Source of the DNA: Lachnospiraceae bacterium
GTDB lineage: Bacteria > Bacillota > Clostridia > Lachnospirales > Lachnospiraceae
Assembly: GCA_910575775.1 (NCBI GenBank)
Contig: CAJTEY010000001.1
Coordinates: 248,001 to 312,000, forward strand
DNA length: 64,000 nucleotides
Reading direction: 5' to 3'
Shown: positions 52,870 to 62,687 of the stretch, piece by piece
Layout: each line of letters starts with the position of its first letter
How positions within the stretch are numbered: the stretch's first letter is position 1
Made by a program: the position numbers and the translations under genes
Notes under the pieces: generated by a model
Databases searched by the model: none
Told to the model about the DNA's origin: nothing
What the model saw: the letters and a program-made list of their open reading frames with translations, nothing else

Positions 52870-53864
52870 AATTCAATCATCTCGTCCGCCGCGAAATCCC
52901 GTTTCGCCGTCTGTCCGATTACCTGATTCCATAACATAGGAGACAGCCCAGTTCCCGGCCGCTTCGCTGTCAGATTGTCCTCGGTGAACTTATCGCCGGC
53001 TTTAATATCACATCCGGCTACAATGCTCTTGCGCGCAATCGCCATATTTTTCTTTTCGGACTCGGAAGCTTTCTTCTCCCCGTCTCCAAGTGCCTGCTCG
53101 ATATGCCGAACCGCCTTCACCATCTCCGCCAGTTCATCCGGCTCCAGACTCGCCTTATGATCCGGCCCTTCCATATTTCTGTCCAGCGTAAAGTGCTTCT
53201 CTATGATCTCCGCTCCCAGTGCTGCAGCAGCCACCGCAGCCTCAATTCCCGGCGTATGATCCGAATATCCCACGGAAACACCGATCTCCTCTTTTATCGT
53301 ACCCATGGCCTTCAGGTTCACATCCCGAAAAGGCGTCGGATATTCCGTATTACAGTGCAGAACCGTAATATCCGTGCTGCCGTTTTTCTTCAGTACTGCA
53401 ACCGCTTCTCTGACCTCCTCAATCGTGCTCATGCCGCTTGAGAGAATAATCCGTCTCCCTGATTTTGCCGCTTCCCTGAGCAGCGGATAGTTGGTTATCT
53501 CCCCGGAAGGTATCTTTATGACAGCAAGGCCGGTGTCGATGAGATAATGCAGACTGTCCACGTCAAACGGTGTCGAGAGAAACATAATACTTTTTTTCTT
53601 GCAATGGCTTATCAGCTCTTTATGCATAGGCGGCGTCAGTTCCAATTTCTTAAGCATATCGAACTGGGATTCCCCCGCATTGGTGGTCTCCATCTGATAT
53701 GCCGCCTTTTGTGCGTTCCTGCAGACAAGATTTTCTGTCTTAAACGTTTGAAATTTTACGGCATCGGCTCCCGCCGCCGCTGCCGCATCTATCAGCTTCT
53801 TCGCTGTCTGTATATCCCCATTATGATTTACCCCGGCTTCCGCGATAATAAGTATTCTCTCCAT
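52866..53864 (-). CDS. neuB: Nonulosonic acid synthase (NeuB/LegI type)
   Basis: 332 residues. It condenses a mannosamine-type sugar with phosphoenolpyruvate to give sialic, legionaminic or a related acid. A TIM barrel with I-A-E-A-G-V-N-H-N-G (7-16), K-F-Q-T-F-K-T (37-43), S-T-P-F-D-V-D and M-E-G-P-D-H-K-A-S-L, then a SAF/antifreeze-like domain from about 270 (S-I-V-A). The frame is open to 53930, but family homology begins at ATG 53864 with AGGAGG 11 nt upstream. It is coupled to NeuC downstream. Confidence 0.94.
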   Translation of the reverse strand: MERILIIAEAGVNHNGDIQTAKKLIDAAAAAGADAVKFQTFKTENLVCRNAQKAAYQMETTNAGESQFDMLKKLELTPPMHKELISHCKKKSIMFLSTPFDVDSLHYLIDTGLAVIKIPSGEITNYPLLREAAKSGRRIILSSGMSTIEEVREAVAVLKKNGSTDITVLHCNTEYPTPFRDVNLKAMGTIKEEIGVSVGYSDHTPGIEAAVAAAALGAEIIEKHFTLDRNMEGPDHKASLEPDELAEMVKAVRHIEQALGDGEKKASESEKKNMAIARKSIVAGCDIKAGDKFTEDNLTAKRPGTGLSPMLWNQVIGQTAKRDFAADEMIEL

Positions 53865-53895
53865 AAATATAACAGCCTCCTGCCTCGCCGTATCC

Positions 53896-54537
53896 TTATA
53901 AAGACCTGTACAATATTTTTTCCCTGGCACAGGCCATGTAATTGTCCTTGATATTTTTCCTCACCGTTGTGCCCGCCCCTATCGTACAGTTACGCCCAAT
54001 GTGGATTCCCTGAATTACCGTGGCATTGGCACCGACAAAGGAGGCCGCTCCCACCTTCACGTTCCCACATAAAACGCTTCCCACCGAAATATGGGAAAAG
54101 TCTTCTACCTCACAGTCATGCTCTATAATGGCTCCTGTATTGATAATACACATTTTACCTACGGAGGCATTCGCATTCACAATACTGCCTTTCCCGATAA
54201 AACTGCCTTCCCCAATTCTGACATCCCCTGCCAGAACGGCCGACGGATCACAAATAACCGGAAGTGAGAAACCAATCTGCTTTAACTGCTCCCATAGTTT
54301 TTCCCGCAATCCGGAATTTCCCATATATCCCACGCCTATGGCCGCATTTGTGATGCCATCCTGATATATCCGTCCAAGCTGCGTATCCCCGCCCAGCCGC
54401 AGATATTTTGTACCAGACAACTCCAAATCGTTCTCATTGACCACATATCCCGCAATTTCATACTGCCTCTGTCTTTCAATCGCATCTATAAGACTTTTGG
54501 CATGTCCACCATTTCCCAGAATCACTATTTTTTCCAT
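53896..54537 (-). CDS. NeuD/PglD-like sugar acetyltransferase
   Basis: 213 residues. I-L-G-N-G-G-H-A-K-S (6-15) opens the nucleotide-sugar-binding domain; hexapeptide repeats from about 95 form the left-handed beta helix; E-H-D-C-E supplies the catalytic histidine. PglD and LegH acetylate the 4-amino group of a UDP- or GDP-sugar precursor; NeuD O-acetylates sialic acid. Directly upstream of neuB by 31 nt. GAGGAT lies 11 nt before the ATG. Which of the two roles applies cannot be told from sequence alone. Confidence 0.87.
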   Translation of the reverse strand: MEKIVILGNGGHAKSLIDAIERQRQYEIAGYVVNENDLELSGTKYLRLGGDTQLGRIYQDGITNAAIGVGYMGNSGLREKLWEQLKQIGFSLPVICDPSAVLAGDVRIGEGSFIGKGSIVNANASVGKMCIINTGAIIEHDCEVEDFSHISVGSVLCGNVKVGAASFVGANATVIQGIHIGRNCTIGAGTTVRKNIKDNYMACAREKILYRSL

Positions 54538-54576
54538 ATAGATTACGAATCCTCATCTTTTCCGCTCTGACTACTG

Positions 54577-56589
54577 TCATTCCAGCCCGTATATTGAAAC
54601 CACATCATTGTCAAATACAATTTTGAAAGGCTCCGACAGTTTCAGCGGATGATCTGCCACATCTTTAAAAAATACCAGATAGTCTATATCAAATGCCTCA
54701 CAATAACTGCAGCGTTCCTTGTCATCCCAGTCATCATCAAACAGACGCTCCATTTCTTTCAGCCGTTCTTCCGCCCTGTCAAATCCAAAATTACGGATCG
54801 AATATTCATACCCCTCCAGATAACAGCGCCGTTCTCCAAAAGCGGAAATCTCATGGAAAGTTCCCGCTCCATAATAGTTCGTTGCTGTCATTGCCTTTTT
54901 ATCCGTATGTTCCTTCAGAAAACCATATGCCTCAAACTTCAAGGCACGCTGCGGCTCTGCTTCCGGGTAAGACTCCTTCAAAAAGGGCATCATCCGCTCA
55001 GGGAATTTTACAGCAATCCCGTCACCGCATATTTTGGAAATGGTAAATACTAACACAATCGCGCAGAATATGTTTCTCCACATATTCTTCTGCATCAGCA
55101 TAAAGGCCTTGTCAAAACAAAGATATGACACAAACGGCGTGGCTGCAAATAAGAAATATAGCTGGGAATTGCCCAAAACATGAAACAGGTAATATGCACA
55201 CAATCCGCCTCCTGCGATAATACCCGAAAAAATGAGATCACCGCTTAAATCCTTTTTCCCAAAAAGGAATCTGATCAAATCAACAATCACCAGCAATCCA
55301 AACGGTATCAAAATGGCAAATGTTACCACCAGAGATGGCAACAAAAGCAAGAGTCTTCCCCTTATCCCGTAAATCCCCAGTTTATCATATAAATCTGCAA
55401 TCTTCCACCCATCCAGAACCGACTGTAAGACGGAATCCACACCCCAGTCTGAAAAATAACCCTGTGTTCCTGTCATAAAAAGGAAACCATACATAGTGGC
55501 AAAAACAGCGAAATTAATCAGAGAAAAAACAAGCAGTTCACTCCCTCGCGCTTTTCCCTTCATGTATTGCATAACCGACCATACACAGAGGGTCAACACA
55601 TATAACAGTGCAAACGGCCCCTTTATTCCTGTCAGCAGAAACAGAAACAGAATCTGCTCTACAACCCATAGGAGATACTGTTTCGTTCCTTTTTGTTTTC
55701 CGGGGAAATATGCCTCCGCCTTTTTCAAATTTAAAAATAACAGAATCAGACAGGATATCCCCAGACCAGTACCGTTCACATTTGAGAACATATGATAATT
55801 CCACACACTGCTTCCGACTGTAAATCCCACCATTGTCGCAATTGACATCACTGCAGCAAAGTATTTATTCTGAATTACTCTGCCATACAATTTCCAAAAA
55901 GAAATAGTTATGATAAAGGGAAGGAACCAGATCTGATACTGCGCAAAATATATCCAGCCTTCCCCATCAAAAATATATTTTGCAATCGCCAGAAACATCG
56001 TCAAAAAGAAATGATATCTGGCCTTTACCCCGGCAACCCTGATATCACGAAAAGGAAAATCCGATGCTATCTGGTTGATATTCCCTATCTGCCATGTGCA
56101 GTCTACAGATCTGATATCAACAGCGCGAGGCATATTAAAATTTAAACAATATGCACACAAATATACCGCAGCCAGCAACATGACCAGAAATGGTATCTCT
56201 ATTTTACACTGTCGTACTTCCGTTGTAAGAGGCCTTCTATTTCTTTTTATAAAGTACCAGGCCAGAAACGCTATGGAACAGCAAGGATTAATAAAAGAAA
56301 TCAGCTGCCTTAATCCAAGCACATATAATACAAACCATTCAGCAAAGATTAATGCCATTCCCATAAAAAAGCCAGAAAAAACGGTCATCAGAAAATCTTC
56401 ATAATCCTGCTTCCATATATATTTATCCACAAATACTCCGGGACATAAAATCCAGAAAAGCAAAAATGCTGCCATTTTCCAGGCAGAGTAACGAACGATC
56501 GTAATCCCCAGCGGAATACAGATTAAACCAATAAGCGTTCCTTTAACGAACCGTCCTAAACAGCCTTCGTCATTCCCGAACCAGCTCAT
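54577..56589 (-). CDS. Large polytopic membrane protein of the nonulosonate cluster
   Basis: 670 residues with about 14 membrane segments. A loop at about 160-200 has M-P-R-A-V-D and F-P-F-R-D, then Y-H-F, resembling the outside loops of GT-C enzymes. The C-terminal part (about 560-670) is soluble. The start overlaps the ABC transporter stop by 20 nt, with AGAGG 7 nt before the ATG, so it is translated with the flippase. It may transfer the completed glycan on the outside or polymerise it; I cannot assign a family. Confidence 0.6.
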   Translation of the reverse strand: MSWFGNDEGCLGRFVKGTLIGLICIPLGITIVRYSAWKMAAFLLFWILCPGVFVDKYIWKQDYEDFLMTVFSGFFMGMALIFAEWFVLYVLGLRQLISFINPCCSIAFLAWYFIKRNRRPLTTEVRQCKIEIPFLVMLLAAVYLCAYCLNFNMPRAVDIRSVDCTWQIGNINQIASDFPFRDIRVAGVKARYHFFLTMFLAIAKYIFDGEGWIYFAQYQIWFLPFIITISFWKLYGRVIQNKYFAAVMSIATMVGFTVGSSVWNYHMFSNVNGTGLGISCLILLFLNLKKAEAYFPGKQKGTKQYLLWVVEQILFLFLLTGIKGPFALLYVLTLCVWSVMQYMKGKARGSELLVFSLINFAVFATMYGFLFMTGTQGYFSDWGVDSVLQSVLDGWKIADLYDKLGIYGIRGRLLLLLPSLVVTFAILIPFGLLVIVDLIRFLFGKKDLSGDLIFSGIIAGGGLCAYYLFHVLGNSQLYFLFAATPFVSYLCFDKAFMLMQKNMWRNIFCAIVLVFTISKICGDGIAVKFPERMMPFLKESYPEAEPQRALKFEAYGFLKEHTDKKAMTATNYYGAGTFHEISAFGERRCYLEGYEYSIRNFGFDRAEERLKEMERLFDDDWDDKERCSYCEAFDIDYLVFFKDVADHPLKLSEPFKIVFDNDVVSIYGLE

Positions 56590-58363
56590 CTATACACCTC
56601 TCAACCGCCTTCCCATTAACAATCTCATAGGCCATGTCACAATTTCTGATCGTTGACAGCCTGTGCGCAATGATTAAGAGCGTCTTTTCTCCCTGCAGAG
56701 CATCTATGGATTCCATGACAGCAGTTTCGGTTTCCGCGTCAAGCGCTGAAGTAGCCTCGTCCAGCACCAGTATCTGCGGATCAAGATATAAGGCACGCGC
56801 GATTGCCAGCCGTTGCCTCTGTCCCCCTGACATGCGGATGCCTCTCTCTCCGACCATCGTATCTAACCCGGCCGGCAACCCATCCACAAACTCCTTTAAT
56901 TGCGCTTTATCCAACGCCGCATAAACCTTTTCGTCGTCTATGTTTTTCGCATCGATACCAAACGCAATATTGTTCCGTATGGTATCGTCTGTCATATAGA
57001 TACTCTGCGGTACAAAACCGATAAGGTTACCAAGTTCTTCCCCGATCTCACGTATATCGATACCGTCTATACAGACTCTGCCCTTCTGGGGTTCTAACAG
57101 TCCAAGTATCACATCTCCCAGAGTCGTTTTTCCTGCACCGGAATGTCCGATAAACGCTACCGACTGTCCCTTTTTAATCTCCAGATTCAGTTCATTCAGA
57201 ACAGCCTCGTTTCCTTCCTCATACTCCCAGACAACATTTTCCACTGAAATACTCTTTTCAAAGGAATAGGTTTTCTTTTCCTGTGTTTCCTTTACAATCC
57301 GGTCAGCGCCTGATTCGCGTTCTTCATACTTCTTCAGCTCCAAAATATTGTGATAGGTTTCATCCGCCGCTGTCATATAAAAAATACATGTATTAAACCC
57401 ACTTGAAATTCTACCAAGTGACGGCAGAATCCGAAATGCCGCCAGTGCAAATGTCGACAGCTGTGGAAAATATGCCATCGGTGATTCCATCCCGAACACC
57501 CTGACGCAGACTGCAATAATAATACCCGCCACACATGTAGCCTCAATAATATATGCCGGTGATTCCGCCGCAAGCGTCTGGCTGATCGTCGCCTTCTGTT
57601 TATGGATATATGCATCCTCATATTCATTCAAAAAATGTCTGGTACGTTTCATAACCAGAACTTCTTTTATTCCATAAAAAAGCTGTAATGAGTTGCGGCT
57701 CACAATAGAATTATACTTAAACTGCTCTTCTCCATAATATTTCACTTTCCTTCGAAAGATCAGTACAGTCAGGACAACACAGAGCAGAGCCAGTACAATA
57801 ATTGTTCCCGCCAAAACAGCGTCTTCAATAATCAGATATCCACAAATGCATGTAATGGTCAATATTTCTGCCAATATTCGAAAAAGTTGTCCCAATATCA
57901 TATAAACGCCGGACACGCTTCCGGCACACCCTCTGAGTATATCTCCAACCGTATTACTCAGAAAATATGGATATCCTCTCCTGATATAGGAATGCATAAT
58001 CCTGACAGACAGCTCTCTTTGCACCTTGCAGGAATACTTGGTCCGCACATAGCACAGCCCTGCCATATACGCATTTTTGACGATGTATACAGCAATGACG
58101 CCGACTGCTGTCAGCAGCATAAGCTCTTCATTAGACATTTCTGGCAAAACCGCAAGTACCTTTTCTCCCGCCCTGCTGTTCCTTATCGTGTCAGGCTCTA
58201 TCATCACACTGATCAGCGGCATTACTGCAGACACCCCCAGCGCCTCAAAAAGAGCGCCAAACACTGTCATTACAAACAAAACACCAGCCCATGCTTTCTG
58301 TTGTCTTGTCAGAATCACCCCAAATTTTTTATATAACTGCCTCAGACTTTTCAGCTCACTCAT
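56570..58363 (-). CDS. ABC transporter, membrane and ATPase domains fused (PglK-like flippase)
   Basis: 597 residues. About six membrane helices in 1-330 and an ATPase domain from about 350: G-H-S-G-A-G-K-T-T (Walker A), M-S-G-G-Q-R-Q-R (signature), L-V-L-D-E-A-T-S (Walker B) and the switch His in I-A-H-R-L-S. Half-transporters of this kind dimerise; PglK flips undecaprenyl-diphosphate oligosaccharides. GAGGGA lies 5 nt before the ATG. Its position among nonulosonate genes suggests that it flips a lipid-linked glycan. Lipid A-type export is unlikely in a Gram-positive. Confidence 0.88.
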   Translation of the reverse strand: MSELKSLRQLYKKFGVILTRQQKAWAGVLFVMTVFGALFEALGVSAVMPLISVMIEPDTIRNSRAGEKVLAVLPEMSNEELMLLTAVGVIAVYIVKNAYMAGLCYVRTKYSCKVQRELSVRIMHSYIRRGYPYFLSNTVGDILRGCAGSVSGVYMILGQLFRILAEILTITCICGYLIIEDAVLAGTIIVLALLCVVLTVLIFRRKVKYYGEEQFKYNSIVSRNSLQLFYGIKEVLVMKRTRHFLNEYEDAYIHKQKATISQTLAAESPAYIIEATCVAGIIIAVCVRVFGMESPMAYFPQLSTFALAAFRILPSLGRISSGFNTCIFYMTAADETYHNILELKKYEERESGADRIVKETQEKKTYSFEKSISVENVVWEYEEGNEAVLNELNLEIKKGQSVAFIGHSGAGKTTLGDVILGLLEPQKGRVCIDGIDIREIGEELGNLIGFVPQSIYMTDDTIRNNIAFGIDAKNIDDEKVYAALDKAQLKEFVDGLPAGLDTMVGERGIRMSGGQRQRLAIARALYLDPQILVLDEATSALDAETETAVMESIDALQGEKTLLIIAHRLSTIRNCDMAYEIVNGKAVERCIDELVRE

Positions 58364-58394
58364 ATTTATCCCTCAACGGTGTCATACACCTATT

Positions 58395-59072
58395 TCACCG
58401 CATATAGCATTCCGCTATCTTCAAATCAAATTCCGTATCAATATCAATCGAACGTTCCGCCGGCATAATGTACGCATAAGATTTGTACCGCAGCATTTGC
58501 GGCCGCTCCAGTTCCTCTCTCTTAACAAGAAAAACAGCGCCGTTTAACCTGTAATATATCGGAAGATCCTGTCGTCTTATGTCGCAGTAATTCTCCCGTC
58601 TGAAATTGTCCATGCACAAATCTTCTCCGAGGGTATTGCTCCACAGCGGAGAATGTTCCATTTCACAAACGGACACCACGGAGTCCGCGTCCTTTTCTTC
58701 CATCAGCGCAAAACTGTTTCGGATATCGGATACGGTTCTCAGCGGTGAAGTCGGCTGCAAAAGCATGATGCGTTCAAAGTGCTCTCCCTTCTGCTCAAAT
58801 CGGTAAACCACTTCCCTGACGGCGTCCCATGAGCCTGCCGTATCTCCCGAAGTCTCTGCCGATCTGAGAAAGGATGCGTCCGCCCCAAAACGCTCTGCAA
58901 TCTCTGCATATTCCGGCGAATCCGTAGAGACAAAAACCTTCTCAAAACATCCGCTCTGCAGCGCACACTCCACAGAGTAAGCTAACAGCGGTTTCCCGCA
59001 CAGTTGTCTGATATTTTTATCCGTCAGCCCTTTGGAACCGCTGCGGGCTGTTATAACTGCAATATTTCCCAT
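58395..59072 (-). CDS. neuA: CMP-nonulosonic acid synthetase (NeuA/LegF-like)
   Basis: 225 residues from ATG 59072; an in-frame ATG at 59102 would add ten poorly conserved residues, and GGAG lies 9 nt before the chosen start. I-T-A-R-S-G-S-K-G-L near the N-terminus is the CTP-binding signature of this family, followed by L-Q-P-T-S-P-L-R and a late D-I-D-T-E-F-D. It activates a sialic or legionaminic acid as the CMP-sugar. A second, different member of the family lies at 62.7 kb. Confidence 0.9.
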   Translation of the reverse strand: MGNIAVITARSGSKGLTDKNIRQLCGKPLLAYSVECALQSGCFEKVFVSTDSPEYAEIAERFGADASFLRSAETSGDTAGSWDAVREVVYRFEQKGEHFERIMLLQPTSPLRTVSDIRNSFALMEEKDADSVVSVCEMEHSPLWSNTLGEDLCMDNFRRENYCDIRRQDLPIYYRLNGAVFLVKREELERPQMLRYKSYAYIMPAERSIDIDTEFDLKIAECYMR

Positions 59073-59110
59073 CCGCCTTTTCTCCAAAAATAAGTTTTCC
59101 ATAAACCCGA

Positions 59111-60181
59111 TCAGATAAAAGGATCAAAATATCTTGGCAGCGTCTGATTTATATGATTGATAATGTTATTGTAAGCCATAGCGCGGCAGTTTTTACATTC
59201 GCCGTTTCGCCACTTCTCATTGGAAAGTTCCTTGACTTTCTGATGTCTGGGCGAATTCCACATCTCTTCCAGTGACATTTCGTTCAGATCTCCTATGCAA
59301 AACTCTTCCTTGTCTATCTCGACAATATTTGGATATACTTTTCCGTCCGTACTGACATTTGCGATCATACCGAACTGGTTTGTCCAGCACTTATTCACAA
59401 AATCGGGGAGTTTTCTGTAATTGAAAATAGATTTCAGATTTGTAAAGTTTTCATCACAGCCTTCACACTCCTGAATTTCCTTTTTCAGGTACTCCTCCTC
59501 CTCTTTTGTCAGTCCCTGTCCATTATCCTCATAGTCCCTGACGATCTTGAACAGCGCGTAATCAAATTCCCGCTCTTTTATGATCCGTAAAAAGTCATTG
59601 ACGCATTTGTAGTTTTTATTCGTCAGCACAATCCTGGAGCCGATCACGGGACTGTTCTCCCCGTGAAATCTCTTGATTTTTGCCGGTACTGCAAGCGCCT
59701 TTTCCATATTTCCTGTGCCCGTAATCACGCGGAAGGTCTCATCATCAATACCCGGTACGGAAATAGCTATATAGTTAAACTTGTCCGCAATCGGAATCAA
59801 TCCCACTTCCTCAAAAGCCGTGGCATTCGTAATCATAGCGCACTCCACGCCATTGTCATAAAGTTTCGTAATATAATCCGCCATACCCGGATACAGGGTC
59901 GGTTCCCCGCCTCCCGAAAAGTATACGGCCCGTATGTGCATCGCAATAACAGAATCAACCAGTCTGTCCATAACCTCTTTAGACAGGCTCGCCCTGTTCT
60001 CATTCCGCTCCTTATAAGAGCAGTGAATGCAGCGATGGTTGCAGACCGCTGTCGGATGCACTTCTATCGCAACGGGCGTGAAATCTTCCTTTCCTTTGCA
60101 GATATCCTCCAACATTTTTCCGTAATGGAACAATATCTTTGATGAATTTAACAGATCATGTGATAATGCAATATCTTTCAT
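59111..60181 (-). CDS. Radical SAM/SPASM enzyme
   Basis: 356 residues from ATG 60181, which has GGGAGG 4 nt upstream; ATG 60193 lacks such a site. C-x3-C-x2-C (Cys47, 51, 54) binds the SAM cluster; the C-terminal part has further cysteines (C-W-T, C-I-G-D-L, C-K-N-C) for a SPASM auxiliary centre. It lies between the PtmE-like and the CMP-synthetase genes. It is not a close match by eye to the radical SAM protein at 40.6 kb. It may modify the nonulosonate or a linked sugar; a role in a novel sugar step is inference. Confidence 0.88.
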   Translation of the reverse strand: MKDIALSHDLLNSSKILFHYGKMLEDICKGKEDFTPVAIEVHPTAVCNHRCIHCSYKERNENRASLSKEVMDRLVDSVIAMHIRAVYFSGGGEPTLYPGMADYITKLYDNGVECAMITNATAFEEVGLIPIADKFNYIAISVPGIDDETFRVITGTGNMEKALAVPAKIKRFHGENSPVIGSRIVLTNKNYKCVNDFLRIIKEREFDYALFKIVRDYEDNGQGLTKEEEEYLKKEIQECEGCDENFTNLKSIFNYRKLPDFVNKCWTNQFGMIANVSTDGKVYPNIVEIDKEEFCIGDLNEMSLEEMWNSPRHQKVKELSNEKWRNGECKNCRAMAYNNIINHINQTLPRYFDPFI

Positions 60182-60193
60182 GGTTCCTCCCAT

Positions 60194-61255
60194 CTAACCG
60201 TTCAGCTTTAACGCTGTATACGTTTTTTCTAATTCTTCCATCTGTCCGGTATCCAGCCACTGCTCTTCCTCGATCAGATAAATTCCAACCTTTTGCTTAT
60301 TTTTAATACAGTCTTTTATCAGTTCTGTCATGTCTACGAATGTATTCTGTGGTATCTGTTCCAAAAACCTCTCATTGACCACATATAAACCCGTGTTAAT
60401 GTTATAAGACAATACCGGCTTCTCCTGCATATTGTAGACATATCCTTCTTCGTCCCCCTCAACGGTGCCGTAGGGCATCTGGTATTTTTTGTGCGCACAG
60501 ACCAGTGTGATGACGCACTGCTTGCGGACATGTTCCTCCAAAATTTCCTGATAGTCCGCATCTATCAGAATGTCACAGTTGGAAACAAAAAAATCACCGG
60601 TAACCTTTCCCTGCACCAGCTTCAGCCCGCCGGCGGTTCCCAGAAACTTATCTTCCTCCACAAACTGAATATTATAATTCATTTCGTTATCCGCAAAATA
60701 TGCCTTGATAAAATTCTTTTTGTAATTCACGATCATATAAAACCGATTACAGCCGTACTTCTGAAATCTCATTATAATTCGTTCCGTAATCGTTTTTTCC
60801 CCCAGCGGAATCAGCGGCTTTGGCAGAATGTCCGTAAACGGTTTCAGTCTCTGCCCTTTTCCACCTGCCATAATAATAACTGGCACGTCCACACCGACTT
60901 TCGCTTCCTCGGCTTCCTCGGCTTCCGGATATCGCAGAAAAAGAATATCCGTAATTCGATGGTCATGATCTACAACTGGCAACGCCGTTATACTGCGTCT
61001 GATCATAATATCCTTCGCTTCGCCGCGCTCTTCCGGATAGACAAACACGGGAGAATAATGTGCCGCCTGCGACACCTCCACCTCTATATCCCCGCCTGCA
61101 AGTATAAATCTTCTGATATCTCCATCTGTAACTGTCGCAAGCAGACGGCCGCCCTTGCAGACAAAAACAAGGCCTCTTGCATTGACGGCAATTTTTTTCA
61201 TGACCTCTTTGATGGAATTTTCCTCTTCCACCATAAAAATTTCCAGATTTTTCAT
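60194..61255 (-). CDS. ptmE: CBS-pair plus sugar nucleotidyltransferase (PtmE-like)
   Basis: 353 residues. Two CBS motifs in about 1-115, a short Glu/Ala linker, then a nucleotidyltransferase domain starting M-A-G-G-K-G-Q-R-L (about 130). The same order is seen in Campylobacter PtmE, which makes GDP-glucosamine at the entry to legionaminic acid synthesis. The CBS pair may sense a nucleotide. There is no strong ribosome site before ATG 61255, but a promoter lies 60 nt upstream. It ends 12 nt before the radical SAM gene. The GDP specificity is by analogy. Confidence 0.8.
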   Translation of the reverse strand: MKNLEIFMVEEENSIKEVMKKIAVNARGLVFVCKGGRLLATVTDGDIRRFILAGGDIEVEVSQAAHYSPVFVYPEERGEAKDIMIRRSITALPVVDHDHRITDILFLRYPEAEEAEEAKVGVDVPVIIMAGGKGQRLKPFTDILPKPLIPLGEKTITERIIMRFQKYGCNRFYMIVNYKKNFIKAYFADNEMNYNIQFVEEDKFLGTAGGLKLVQGKVTGDFFVSNCDILIDADYQEILEEHVRKQCVITLVCAHKKYQMPYGTVEGDEEGYVYNMQEKPVLSYNINTGLYVVNERFLEQIPQNTFVDMTELIKDCIKNKQKVGIYLIEEEQWLDTGQMEELEKTYTALKLNG

Positions 61256-61318
61256 TCCTGTTCTCTCTTAAATACCTGCTCTAAAAGCGACTCTGCAAAG
61301 CCATTTTCCCTTCCATTA

Positions 61319-61347
61319 ATAATCCCATCTTCCATTCATTCTGTCAA
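61319..61347 (-). promoter_or_regulatory. Candidate internal promoter ahead of the PtmE-like gene
   Basis: Minus strand: perfect -35 TTGACA (61342-61347), 17-nt spacer, -10 GATTAT (61319-61324; 4 of 6). It lies in the 112-nt gap before the PtmE-like gene, the widest gap in this operon. Confidence 0.5.
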
Positions 61348-61367
61348 GAATAATCTACCCATACCAC

Positions 61368-62687
61368 TTACAGGAGATCGAGAATAAATTTTGAAAAATC
61401 CGCTCTTCTTTCTAATTCAGGAAAAGGTCTCTCAACTCCTTTTTTCACGGAAAGCTCCAGCTGCCCTTCAAATTCCCGGATCATTTCCTCTGTCCACTTA
61501 TCCTGCATGGAAAAACTGGGATAAATCACCCTGGCAGTCTGCAGCCACTCAACCCACCTGGCAATCGAAGATCTGTCGGCGTAGATCACCAGATCCGCTG
61601 CCCCAATTATGGAGCGCAGCGGCTCTTTTACAATATGGCATCCCTCGTATTTTTCAAGAAAAGAATTCTCTTCAAGGTTTGATTTGGGGTGCAGCGACAC
61701 CAGCACCTCATCATAATACTCCAATACACTCTGTACAATCAGTCCTTTATTGTACAAATCATTTTCCCTCGGCCACTGCTGCAGTCTCTCAGAAAAAGCG
61801 ATGACAACTGTCGCCTTCCCATGCAGGCCGTACTTCTCCGCCAGCTCCTCCTTGATCTGCTTACGGTTCTGATACCCGTCTATTATAATCCCGTCTTCCA
61901 CAGACTCTGTCAAGAACAGTCTGCCCTCTGCATTGTCACGTCCCAGCTCTCTTTTGATCTCATCATACTGCTCCGGATATGCCGTACATACCATATCCGC
62001 CAGACTCCCCTGCACCCATGGATTAGGAACATAAAAGCCCATCAGGCGATCCATAATCTCCGCAAAGGGCTGCTTAAAAAATACACGTTCATCCCCACTG
62101 TACCTTTCTGATCTTGGGCTGATACACCTTACAATTTTGGCTGAGAACGGAAGCGGCTCCCCTTTTTTTAATCGAAATCCATTTGTTGGATTGGACAAAA
62201 TGCTCGCCGGGCTTGAAAAGCAGATCGGCGCTATAATCGTTTTTATTTTCTTCCTTTTAGCATAATAAATAAAAAATTTTTCCAGCTCGGATTTGTTGTC
62301 TGCATACAGCAATATCATGTGTGGCGGATCGTTTTTTAAGACTTTCCTTGCACGATGTTTCCCTCTGCTGTTTCCAGCCGCTATCCTGCATATATTGCCG
62401 ACAGCCTTTCCAATCGAAATGATAAGATTATCCTTTTTATACCGATACTCGCGACCAATTCGGTCTCGGTCTGTCTTCCTTCCCTTTTCGTCGAAATCAA
62501 TTAGTGCGAAACATTCCATTCCCATTTTTTGAATCTTCTCTTCAGCAGCTTTGATCTGCACCCGGGGATGACAAACCATGACAAACTTTATTTCCTTCCT
62601 GTTGCGCAGGCGTTCCGCTAATGACAAAAATCCGTTTACCGCCGTATCGCTGTTGGCAATCATCAGAATTGTTTTTTTATTTTCCAT
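61368..62687 (-). CDS. Putative GT-B-fold glycosyltransferase of the nonulosonate cluster
   Basis: 439 residues, cytoplasmic by composition. The N-terminal half is basic and lacks a named motif. The C-terminal half has V-V-I-A-F-S-E-R, then H-P-K-S and S-I-I-G-A-A-D-L-V-I-Y-A-D-R-S-S, the pattern seen in CDP-glycerol transferases and polysialyltransferase-like GT-B enzymes. AGAGGG lies 6 nt before ATG 62687, overlapping the preceding gene by 11 nt. Being between two CMP-sugar genes, it is a candidate nonulosonate transferase. A glycerophosphate transferase is an alternative. Confidence 0.6.
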   Translation of the reverse strand: MENKKTILMIANSDTAVNGFLSLAERLRNRKEIKFVMVCHPRVQIKAAEEKIQKMGMECFALIDFDEKGRKTDRDRIGREYRYKKDNLIISIGKAVGNICRIAAGNSRGKHRARKVLKNDPPHMILLYADNKSELEKFFIYYAKRKKIKTIIAPICFSSPASILSNPTNGFRLKKGEPLPFSAKIVRCISPRSERYSGDERVFFKQPFAEIMDRLMGFYVPNPWVQGSLADMVCTAYPEQYDEIKRELGRDNAEGRLFLTESVEDGIIIDGYQNRKQIKEELAEKYGLHGKATVVIAFSERLQQWPRENDLYNKGLIVQSVLEYYDEVLVSLHPKSNLEENSFLEKYEGCHIVKEPLRSIIGAADLVIYADRSSIARWVEWLQTARVIYPSFSMQDKWTEEMIREFEGQLELSVKKGVERPFPELERRADFSKFILDLL

